Shown: piece after piece, positions 6,845-12,426 of the stretch
How the letters are laid out: every line of letters begins with the position of its first letter
Position numbering within the stretch: position 1 is the first letter of the stretch
Assembly: GCA_003551745.1 (NCBI GenBank)
Contig: PUNI01000624.1
Location: 1 to 12,426, forward strand
Reading direction: 5' to 3'
Origin: Paracoccaceae bacterium
GTDB taxonomy: Bacteria; Pseudomonadota; Alphaproteobacteria; Rhodobacterales; Rhodobacteraceae
Length of the DNA stretch: 12,426 bases
Notes under the pieces: generated by a model
What the model saw: the letters and a program-made list of their open reading frames with translations, nothing else
The model's database searches: none
Told to the model about the DNA's origin: nothing
Made by a program: the position numbers and the translations under genes

Positions 6845-7320
6845 AGAAGCGCCTCGCAACCATTCTCACCCGGCAGGATTTCTGGGTCGGCCTCGCGGTG
6901 ATCGCGGTCGGCGTGGCGGGGCTTCTGCACATCGCCTACGGCAACTGGCGGCCCGGCCCGGCGGTGGGGCCGCATGCCTTCCCGCAGATGGCCTACATCA
7001 CGCTGATCATCGCCGGTGCGATCATCGCCGGCGGCGTGGCCTTCGGCATCTACGACACGCCGCTGGACCGGGCCCGCGGCATCGTCGTCACGGGCGTCGC
7101 CGTGGTCGCGCTGGGGGTCGTCATGTTCTGGCTCGCGCGCGTGGTCGGGGTGTTCGTCAGCACCGCGGCCACGCTGATGCTGGCGGCATTCGTGCTGACC
7201 CCGGATCCGCTGCGCCGCTGGCCCAGCACCATCGTGCTGCCGCTGGTATCGGCCGCGGTGATCTACGGGCTCTTCGTCACGGTCATCGGCGTGCCGATAT
7301 CGGGCGCGATCCTGTTCTGA
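6841..7320 (+). CDS. tctB: Tripartite tricarboxylate transporter small membrane subunit (TctB)
   Basis: This 159-residue protein has four hydrophobic segments (about 15-34, 48-70, 80-120 as two helices, 130-155), the topology of TctB. The N-terminal RQDFWVGLAVIAVGVAG and the following GPAVGPHAFPQM are typical: TctB proteins have a short polar stretch with a GP/FP motif after helix 1. The GTG start overlaps the tctA stop, and AAGGAGGG lies just upstream inside tctA. It is the small membrane subunit that stabilises TctA. Together with tctC and tctA the transporter is complete. Its stop lies 7 bp from the stop of the convergent enzyme operon, with no room for a terminator between them. Confidence 0.9.
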   Translation: MKKRLATILTRQDFWVGLAVIAVGVAGLLHIAYGNWRPGPAVGPHAFPQMAYITLIIAGAIIAGGVAFGIYDTPLDRARGIVVTGVAVVALGVVMFWLARVVGVFVSTAATLMLAAFVLTPDPLRRWPSTIVLPLVSAAVIYGLFVTVIGVPISGAILF

Positions 7321-7327
7321 ACCGGCC

Positions 7328-8356
7328 TCAGGCGCCGGGCCAGGTGTCGCCGATGCGGTAGCCACGCGGCCAGGGATCGGCGGGGTCCAGCATCAGTTGC
7401 GACAGGCCCGTCAACCAGCTGCGGCCCGAGATCTCGGGCGTCACCGTGGGCGTGTCGCCGATCCGCCCGGTTCCGACGATGCGCCCGGTGAAGCGGCTGC
7501 CGAGGATCGAGGTGGCGGTGATCATCTCGCCCTCGGCGATCTCGCCCCGCGCGTGCATCAGCGCGAGCCGGGCCGAGACGGCCGTGCCGGTGGGAGACCG
7601 GTCCACCTTTCCGGGCTCGACCACGACCGCGTTGCGCATCTCCCGGCCGGCATCGCCGATCGCCGGCCGGCCCGCGAAGAGGCAGAAGGAGATGTGACGC
7701 CAGTCCGGGTTCTCGGGGTGCGCGAAGCCCAGCTCGGCGTTCGCGGCGGCGGTGATGCGCCGGCCCAGTTCGGTGATCTGCGCCGCCTCGCCGGGCTCGA
7801 GAGCGAGATCCAGCGCCGCGGCATCAACGACCACGAAGCTGTCGCCGCCATAGGCGGTGTCCACCGTAAGCCGGCCCAGCCCGGGCACGTCGAGCGCCGC
7901 ATCCAGCCGGTCGGCAAAGGCCGGCAGGTTGCGCACATGGATGCGTTCGGCCTTGCCGCCCCGGCACTCGGCGCGCACCGCGATCAGCCCGCCCGGCGCC
8001 TCCAGCAGCAGATGCGTCTCGGGCTCGGTCATCGGAAGGAGGCCGGTGTCGAGCAGCACGGTGGCCACGCAGATCGCATTTGAGCCCGACATCGGCGGGG
8101 TATGCATCGGCTCCATGATGATGAAGCCCATCTGTGCGCGCGGATCCTTCGGCGGGACCAGCAGGTTGACATGGCGGAACACGCCACCGCGGGGCTCGTT
8201 CAGGACGAAGTCGCGCAGGGCGCCGTCACGGGCGATCCAGCGCGCCTGCTCCCACAGCGTCGCGCCGGGCGGGGGCGCAACGCCGCCCACGATCACGTCG
8301 CCCACCTCGCCCTCGGCATGGCAGCCGACGACATGGATCACCTGCCGGCTGCGCAT
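7328..8356 (-). CDS. Proline-racemase-family protein with Ser/Thr in place of the catalytic Cys pair
   Basis: This 342-residue protein has the proline racemase fold pattern: N-terminal [18 protein letters not shown], a central [32 protein letters not shown] and the C-terminal [18 protein letters not shown]. In racemases and 4-hydroxyproline epimerases the first site reads MCGHG and the second DRSPCGT. Here the first Cys is Ser90, the following His is Ser92, and the second Cys is Thr256, while Asp252 is kept. Trans-3-hydroxy-L-proline dehydratases have Cys/Thr, and some epimerases Ser/Cys, so Ser/Thr is outside the well-characterised types. Two-base racemisation is unlikely; a dehydratase or other one-base reaction on a hydroxyproline-like substrate is the better guess. 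It is the last gene of the four-gene operon, with a 3-bp gap after the enolase-superfamily gene, and a weak ribosome binding site suggests coupled translation. Confidence 0.85.
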   Translation of the reverse strand: MRSRQVIHVVGCHAEGEVGDVIVGGVAPPPGATLWEQARWIARDGALRDFVLNEPRGGVFRHVNLLVPPKDPRAQMGFIIMEPMHTPPMSGSNAICVATVLLDTGLLPMTEPETHLLLEAPGGLIAVRAECRGGKAERIHVRNLPAFADRLDAALDVPGLGRLTVDTAYGGDSFVVVDAAALDLALEPGEAAQITELGRRITAAANAELGFAHPENPDWRHISFCLFAGRPAIGDAGREMRNAVVVEPGKVDRSPTGTAVSARLALMHARGEIAEGEMITATSILGSRFTGRIVGTGRIGDTPTVTPEISGRSWLTGLSQLMLDPADPWPRGYRIGDTWPGA

Positions 8357-8359
8357 CGC

Positions 8360-9460
8360 TCAGATCTCCCAGACCGGGGCGCCGAGGAGCGCGCGGTCCG
8401 GGGTCACGCCGAGCCCCGGCGCGTCCGACGGCGCCATCCGGCCGCGCACCCGCCGCGGCGCGTCGGGGGCCAATTCGACGGTGGTGTAGGAGTTGAAGTC
8501 GGTGGCCGTGAAACAGAACTCTTCGGGCGTCGAGGCCGCGAGATGCGCGATGGCGGCGGTGACGATGTCGCCGCCCCAGCTGTCCTCGATGGTCATCGGG
8601 ATGCCGCAGGCGACGCAGAGGTCGCGCAGCTGCCGGGCCCGCGTCAGCCCGCCGAGCTTCGAGATCTTGAGGTTGATCGCGTCCATCGCCCCGTCGTGCA
8701 GCGCGCGCAGGAAGCTCGGCAGATCCTGGATCACCTCGTCGAGGATGAAGGGCAGGGCGGTCCGGCGCCGCGTGACCAGGCATTCCTCGTAGGAGGGGCA
8801 GGGCTGTTCGATGTGCACGTCGAGGTCGCGCACGGCGGCCACCACGCGGGCCGCCTCGCGCATCGACCAGCCGGTGTTGGCGTCGGCCACCAGCACTTCG
8901 CCCGGCGCCATCGCCGCCGCGCAGAGACGGATGCGTTCGATGTCGGCGTCGGCATCGCCGCCGACCTTCAGCTGGAAGCGGGTATACCCCTCGGCCCGGT
9001 AGCCTGCCACGTTCTCGGCCATCGCCGCCGGCGCGATCTGCGAGATCGCGCGATAGAGCCTCACCGACTCCTGCGCCCGCCCGCCGAGCAGCGCGGTGAC
9101 GGTCAGGCCGGTGGCCTTGCCGGTCACGTCCCAGGCGGCCATGTCGATGGCGGATTTCACATGCGGGTGGCCGCGCAGGCAACGGTCCATGTGGCGGTTG
9201 AGGATGTCATGCGACCGCGGGTCGAGCCCGAGGATCTGCGGGGCGAGTTCGATGATGCCGGCCCGCACGCCGGTGGCATGGGCAGGCAGATAGGCCGAGC
9301 CCAGCGGGCAGCATTCGCCCCAGCCGCTGATCCCGGCGTCGGTGACAAGCTCGACAACGGTCGAGTCGAACACCTCGACGAACTTACCGTCGGCCCAGGT
9401 GTAGCGGCCCTCGCGCAGCGGCAGGTCGAGCTGGTGGACGCGGACGCCGGTGATTTTCAT
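8360..9460 (-). CDS. Enolase-superfamily enzyme (mandelate racemase type): cis-3-hydroxyproline dehydratase-like or hydroxyproline(betaine) epimerase-like
   Basis: This 366-residue protein has the two-domain MR/MLE layout: an N-terminal capping domain (1-125, [26 protein letters not shown]) and a barrel. Catalytic residues can be placed: K165 in RFQLKVGG, metal ligands D193 (VADANTGW), E218 (HIEQP) and D241 or E242 (FILDEVI), and K265 in [10 protein letters not shown]. Two opposed Lys allow removal of an alpha proton from either face. Spacing and the late motif [16 protein letters not shown] resemble, from memory, the 4-hydroxyproline betaine 2-epimerase HpbD and the cis-3-hydroxy-L-proline dehydratase of the enolase superfamily. 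The start is the ATG at 9460 with AAAGG upstream; an in-frame TTG 30 bp earlier overlaps the epimerase stop and is less likely. It is third in the operon, directly after the 4-hydroxyproline epimerase. The two functions cannot be told apart here. Confidence 0.85.
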   Translation of the reverse strand: MKITGVRVHQLDLPLREGRYTWADGKFVEVFDSTVVELVTDAGISGWGECCPLGSAYLPAHATGVRAGIIELAPQILGLDPRSHDILNRHMDRCLRGHPHVKSAIDMAAWDVTGKATGLTVTALLGGRAQESVRLYRAISQIAPAAMAENVAGYRAEGYTRFQLKVGGDADADIERIRLCAAAMAPGEVLVADANTGWSMREAARVVAAVRDLDVHIEQPCPSYEECLVTRRRTALPFILDEVIQDLPSFLRALHDGAMDAINLKISKLGGLTRARQLRDLCVACGIPMTIEDSWGGDIVTAAIAHLAASTPEEFCFTATDFNSYTTVELAPDAPRRVRGRMAPSDAPGLGVTPDRALLGAPVWEI

Positions 9461-9486
9461 GGCAGCACCTTTCAGAGCAGCTGATT

Positions 9487-10485
9487 TCAAAGCACCTGGA
9501 AGCCGTGGGCATAGGGGTCGCGGTCGTCGATGAGGATGGTGTTCAACCCGGTCATCCGCGCCCAGCCGGCGATGGAGGGAATGATCGCCGGGCGGCCCGC
9601 GACCTCCGTTTCCGCTTCCACCCGGCCGTCAAAGATCGAGCCGATGATGCTCTCGTGCCGGAAGCTGTCGCCCGGTTTCAGTCGGCCCTGCGCCGCCCAT
9701 TGCGCCATCCGCGCCGAGGTGCCGGTGCCGCAGGGCGAGCGGTCGATCGCGCCCTCGCCGTAAAGCACCGCGTTGCGCGCATCCGCCGCCGTCGAGGGCG
9801 CCCCTGTCCAAAGCACATGGGTTATGCCGCGAATCTCCGGATGCTCGGGGTGCTGCACCTCCAGCGCGGCGTTCAGCGCGGCCCGCAGCCGCCCGCCATG
9901 GGCCACCAGCTCGGCGGCCGTGAAGTCGGCCATGTCGCGGAACGCCGGCTGCGGATCGACGATGGCGTAGAAGTTGCCGCCATAGGCGATGTCCACCGTC
10001 ACCGCGCCCAGCCCGGGGCATTCCACCGTCACGCCTGCGCTGTGCAGGAAGGCCGGCACATTGGTGATCCGCACCTCCTCGACATGCGTGCCGTCCTGCC
10101 GGAACGCGGCGCGCACCGGCCCGGCGGGGGTGTCGAGCATGAGGACGCCAGCCGTCCGGGGCGCGACGAGCCCGTGCTCCACCGCCAGGGTGACGGTGCC
10201 GATCGTGCCGTGGCCGCACATCGGCAGGCAGCCCGAGGTCTCGATGAACAGGACCGCCACATCGCAGTCGGGACGCGTCGGCGGATAGAGGATTGCGCCC
10301 GACATCATGGCGTGCCCGCGCGGCTCGAACATCAGCCCGGTACGCACCCAGTCGAAGCGGGCCAGGAAATCGGCGCGGCGCTCCAGCATGGTGGTGCCCG
10401 ACAGCTGGGGCCCGCCCCCGGCCACCAGCCGGACCGGGTTTCCGCAGGTGTGGCCGTCGATGCAGAAGAAACTGTGGCGCGACAT
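9487..10485 (-). CDS. lhpA: 4-hydroxyproline 2-epimerase
   Basis: This 332-residue protein is a near-textbook match to Brucella- and rhizobium-type 4-hydroxyproline epimerases: [71 protein letters not shown] and a terminal [10 protein letters not shown]. Both catalytic Cys are present, C90 in PMCGHGTIG and C252 in [13 protein letters not shown], with H92 and D248. It interconverts trans-4-hydroxy-L-proline and cis-4-hydroxy-D-proline in the cytosol by two-base proton transfer. The ATG at 10485 has GGAGAGG just upstream. It is second in the operon, 13 bp after the FAD enzyme that would oxidise its product. Proline racemase is less likely given the signature segments. Confidence 0.95.
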   Translation of the reverse strand: MSRHSFFCIDGHTCGNPVRLVAGGGPQLSGTTMLERRADFLARFDWVRTGLMFEPRGHAMMSGAILYPPTRPDCDVAVLFIETSGCLPMCGHGTIGTVTLAVEHGLVAPRTAGVLMLDTPAGPVRAAFRQDGTHVEEVRITNVPAFLHSAGVTVECPGLGAVTVDIAYGGNFYAIVDPQPAFRDMADFTAAELVAHGGRLRAALNAALEVQHPEHPEIRGITHVLWTGAPSTAADARNAVLYGEGAIDRSPCGTGTSARMAQWAAQGRLKPGDSFRHESIIGSIFDGRVEAETEVAGRPAIIPSIAGWARMTGLNTILIDDRDPYAHGFQVL

Positions 10486-10498
10486 CGCCTCTCCGGGT

Positions 10499-11755
10499 TC
10501 AGGGAAAGCGGGCGAAACGGTCGGGGCGAAACGGCGCCAGATCCAGTGCCGGGGTGCCGCCGCAGACGAGATCGGCCACCAGCTCGGCGGTGCCGGCGGC
10601 CTGGGTCAGGCCCAGATGGCCGTGGCCGCAGGCATGGATCACCCGCGGGCTTGCCGCCGAGCGGCCGATCGCGGGCAGGCTGTCGGGCAGCGACGGGCGA
10701 AAGCCCATCCAGCGCGCCCCGCCTGTGCCGGGCAGGCCCGGCAGGAAGCTGCGGGCCTTGCCCAGCATGGCATCGCCGCGCGCATGGTTGGGGGGCAGCT
10801 TCAGGCCGCCCAGCTCCACCGCGCCGCCGACGCGGATGCGGCTGCCGATCCGGGTCATGACGAAGCCGTGGCTGGGGAAGGTCAGATGCGTGCGCAACTC
10901 CACCTCTCCCGGCGGCAGGGTGACGTTGTAGCCGCGCTCGGTCTCCAGCGGCAGCCGCTCGCCGAGGCTCTTCGCCAGCAGATGCGAGAAGGCGCCGGCC
11001 GCCAGCACGAGGTGCCCCGCGCGGCGCGCCGCCCCGTCGGCAAGATGCGCCGTGGCCACCTCGGCATCGGCCGACAGCCCGCGCACCTCGGCCCGCTCGA
11101 TCCGCCCGCCACGGTCGCGGAACACCTGCGCCAGCCATTCGGCGAAGGCCAGAGGATCGGTGGCGTTGCGCCAGCCGGGCGTGAAGAAACCGAGGGTGAA
11201 GCGCTGCGCGAGACCCGGCTGAACCTCGGCGATGGCCGCCGCCCCGTCGAGCCGCTCGGCGACCACGCTATGGGCGGCGCGCATGGCCCAGTCGGCCTCC
11301 CCCGCGGCCCGGGCCGCAGGCTCGTAAAGCGCCAATTGTCCCTCGGCCCTGATCAGATGCCCGGCGCCGGTGTCGGCCAGCTGGCGGTCCAGCGCGGCGG
11401 CGCAATGGGTCATCAGTGCGGCCTGTGCGCGGGTGCTGGCCTCCACACGGTCGCGCCAGCTCGCCCGCCAGAAGCGCATCAGCCAGGGCAGGATCGCCAG
11501 CGCGTGGCGTGGCGGGATGCTCAGCGGCCCGAGCGGGTCGAGCAGCCAGCGCGGTGCGCGCGCGATGATGCCGGGAGAGGCCAGCGGCAGGATGTCGGCG
11601 AAGGCGAAGGCCCCGGCATTGCCGGCCGAGGCGCCGGCGGCGACGCCGGCGCGGTCGAGCACAGTAACGGCCCGGCCCCGCGCCTGCAGGGCAAGCGCGG
11701 CGCTGATCCCGACAATGCCTGCGCCGATCACCAGCACCCGATCCGCCTCACCCAT
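10499..11755 (-). CDS. FAD-dependent D-amino-acid oxidase/dehydrogenase (DadA/DAO family), probable cis-4-hydroxy-D-proline oxidising enzyme
   Basis: This 418-residue protein begins with a Rossmann FAD motif, VLVIGAGIVGISAALALQ (G11, G13, G16) ending at D34, followed by GASAGNAGAFAFADILPLASPG, typical of DadA-like proteins. The C-terminal half has ERGYNVTLPP, MGFRPSLPDSLPAIGRS and the FAD-closing CGHGHLGLTQAAGTAELVADL. In the hydroxyproline pathway such an enzyme oxidises cis-4-hydroxy-D-proline to pyrroline-4-hydroxy-2-carboxylate and passes electrons to the respiratory chain or oxygen. The ATG at 11755 is chosen for the GAGG five bases upstream; a TTG 24 bp earlier is in frame but has no support. 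It is the first gene of the minus-strand operon and lies 13 bp before the epimerase gene. A general D-amino-acid dehydrogenase role is the alternative. Confidence 0.85.
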   Translation of the reverse strand: MGEADRVLVIGAGIVGISAALALQARGRAVTVLDRAGVAAGASAGNAGAFAFADILPLASPGIIARAPRWLLDPLGPLSIPPRHALAILPWLMRFWRASWRDRVEASTRAQAALMTHCAAALDRQLADTGAGHLIRAEGQLALYEPAARAAGEADWAMRAAHSVVAERLDGAAAIAEVQPGLAQRFTLGFFTPGWRNATDPLAFAEWLAQVFRDRGGRIERAEVRGLSADAEVATAHLADGAARRAGHLVLAAGAFSHLLAKSLGERLPLETERGYNVTLPPGEVELRTHLTFPSHGFVMTRIGSRIRVGGAVELGGLKLPPNHARGDAMLGKARSFLPGLPGTGGARWMGFRPSLPDSLPAIGRSAASPRVIHACGHGHLGLTQAAGTAELVADLVCGGTPALDLAPFRPDRFARFP

Positions 11756-11957
11756 CGCCCCCTCGCGGCCACGGCTCAACGCCGCGCATGGGCCGGGGCG
11801 CCCTGACGGCCGGGCGCCGGACGACGATCCCGACCGCCCGGCACAGGCGTCGGGCCCGCCGTGCCGCCGCGCTTCTCACCGGGCCTCGGGTCTGGAGGAG
11901 ACATCGCCACCGCTCCGCTTTTCTGTCAGGCCGGGCCGATCACCGCAAGGATTGCAT

Positions 11958-11971
11958 ATTGGATACGATCT
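11958..11971 (-). promoter_or_regulatory. Candidate GntR/FCD operator in front of the enzyme operon
   Basis: On the minus strand this reads AGATCGTATCCAAT, matching 12 of 14 bases with the element at 4074-4087. Its 12-bp core (ATTGGATACGAT on the plus strand) differs at two positions from ATTGGATCCAAT, the recalled VanR-type palindrome. It is flanked by the inverted repeat GCAAG (11945-11949) and CTTGC (11970-11974), and overlaps the predicted -10 of the minus-strand promoter. Confidence 0.5.
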
Positions 11972-11988
11972 TGCAGGGCCGGCCGCAA
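11960..11988 (-). promoter_or_regulatory. Predicted weak promoter of the enzyme operon
   Basis: On the minus strand TTGCGG (11988-11983), a 17-bp spacer and TATCCA (11965-11960). Each hexamer matches the sigma70 consensus at only three positions, so the call rests on spacing, AT content and the overlap with the operator-like element. Confidence 0.3.
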
Positions 11989-12008
11989 TCCCGCCCGCCC
12001 CGGCCGCG

Positions 12009-12037
12009 TTGTGCAGGCCCGGAGATCTACCTATATT
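12009..12037 (+). promoter_or_regulatory. Predicted sigma70-like promoter of the GntR gene
   Basis: TTGTGC at 12009-12014, an exact 17-bp spacer and TATATT at 12032-12037. Transcription would start near 12044, about 48 bases before the ATG at 12092. The operator-like element lies some 40 bp upstream of its -35. Confidence 0.5.
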
Positions 12038-12091
12038 GTCCCTTAGTCAGCCGTGGCACAGTTTCCTGTGGGTGGGCGCAGCGGGAGGCCC

Positions 12092-12426
12092 ATGAACGAC
12101 ATCCGTCCGATCCGACCGCAGAGCCTCCCGCAGATGATCTCCGACGATCTGCGTCGGCGCATCCTGCTCAACGAGATCGAAGCCGGCGCCCAGCTTCGGC
12201 AGGAGGCGCTGGCCCGATACTATGACGTCAGCCGCATGCCGGTGCGCGAGGCGCTGCGCCGGCTCGAGGTCGAGGGTCTGGTGCAGTTCCTGCCGCACCG
12301 CGGGGTCATCGTGAACGGGCTCGAGACCGAGGAGATCTCGGAGTATTTCCACCTGCGCGCGCTTCTCGAATGCGATCTCATGGCAGCCGCCGTGCCGCGG
12401 ATGACGGCCGAGGCCATTGCCGAGGC
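12092..12426 (+). CDS. GntR-family transcriptional regulator, FCD subfamily (3' end beyond window)
   Basis: The first 111 codons are inside the window. The ATG at 12092 follows GGGAGG (12083-12088). The N-terminal winged helix-turn-helix is complete: MISDDLRRRILLNEIEAGAQ, LARYYDVSRMPVREALRRLE (recognition helix about 45-60) and a wing EGLVQFLPHRGVIVNG. The second domain then opens with EEISEYFHLRALLECDLMAA, the first FCD helix with the conserved Arg (R89) that contacts the ligand or metal site. FCD regulators bind small carboxylates and usually repress. Divergent from the enzyme operon and sharing an operator-like element with the tctC promoter, it is the likely controller of both, released by the substrate or an intermediate. 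Whether it also represses itself is open. Confidence 0.92.
   Translation, partial: MNDIRPIRPQSLPQMISDDLRRRILLNEIEAGAQLRQEALARYYDVSRMPVREALRRLEVEGLVQFLPHRGVIVNGLETEEISEYFHLRALLECDLMAAAVPRMTAEAIAE

Larger units (their letters stand above)
11756..12091. promoter_or_regulatory. 336-bp divergent control region between the enzyme operon and the GntR gene
   Basis: No gene is seen here. The part next to the operon (11756-11940) is a GC-rich leader of about 200 bases for the minus-strand transcript, with inverted repeats GGCGCCC/GGGCGCC (11797-11803 with 11812-11818) and CCCGAC/GTCGGG (11829-11834 with 11849-11854). The AT-richer part (11945-12045) holds the operator-like element and two opposed promoter candidates. 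Confidence 0.55.

Noticed and set aside
2746..7327. Both convergent gene pairs (stops at 2745/2753 and 7320/7328) have exactly 7 bp between them
   Set aside because: Seen in the sequence but most likely coincidence; neither gap contains a signal, and tight convergent stops are common in compact genomes.
8102..11806. Two long plus-strand open frames (8102-9484 and 10307-11806) opposite the enzyme operon
   Set aside because: They have composition typical of antisense shadows, while the minus-strand frames carry complete active-site motifs.
1..12426. tRNA or rRNA genes, CRISPR arrays, insertion sequences, integrases or phage genes
   Set aside because: None could be recognised on either strand: no repeated spacer pattern, no transposase or integrase motifs, no tRNA-like cloverleaf with conserved arms.

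Overview
The window looks like a chromosomal segment of an alphaproteobacterium, most likely a Rhodobacterales member. It is very G+C-rich, nearly every gene starts with ATG or GTG behind a GGAGG-type ribosome binding site, a dnaJ C-terminal part is followed by radC, and the catabolic proteins resemble rhizobial, Brucella and roseobacter homologues. These resemblances come from memory of the families, because no search could be run.

Left edge (1-1486): an open frame that runs in from outside the window ends with the C-terminal domains of the chaperone DnaJ. Its first ~63 visible residues are not DnaJ. They resemble a short exported protein family, and the switch falls exactly at the end of an imperfect 15-bp tandem repeat. 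A complete radC follows. A 356-bp gap with several GC hairpins separates these core genes from the catabolic region.

Catabolic region (1843-12426): this is best read as a locus for uptake and breakdown of hydroxyproline or related compounds (3-/4-hydroxyproline isomers or their betaines). On the plus strand lies a DHDPS-family deaminase (LhpC type). It converges with a minus-strand MFS transporter. A divergent control region at 3962-4172 then leads to a complete tripartite tricarboxylate transporter, tctC-tctA-tctB. Converging on it is a minus-strand four-gene operon transcribed from about 11.96 kb to 7.33 kb: a FAD-dependent D-amino-acid oxidase/dehydrogenase, a textbook 4-hydroxyproline 2-epimerase, an enolase-superfamily (mandelate racemase type) enzyme, and a second proline-racemase-family protein. 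Divergent from this operon is a GntR/FCD regulator, cut by the window end.

How the genes fit: the transporter imports the substrate, the epimerase converts trans-4-hydroxy-L-proline to cis-4-hydroxy-D-proline, the FAD enzyme oxidises it to pyrroline-4-hydroxy-2-carboxylate, and the LhpC-type deaminase makes 2-oxoglutarate semialdehyde. The last enzyme of the known pathway, 2-oxoglutarate-semialdehyde dehydrogenase, is not in the window. The enolase-superfamily protein and the second proline-racemase paralogue are not needed for that route and suggest an added substrate branch.

The most interesting observations are: the proline-racemase paralogue has Ser and Thr where racemases have two catalytic Cys; a near-identical 14-bp element that resembles a VanR-type GntR operator overlaps the predicted promoters of both the transporter operon and the enzyme operon; and the left-edge dnaJ frame is chimeric.
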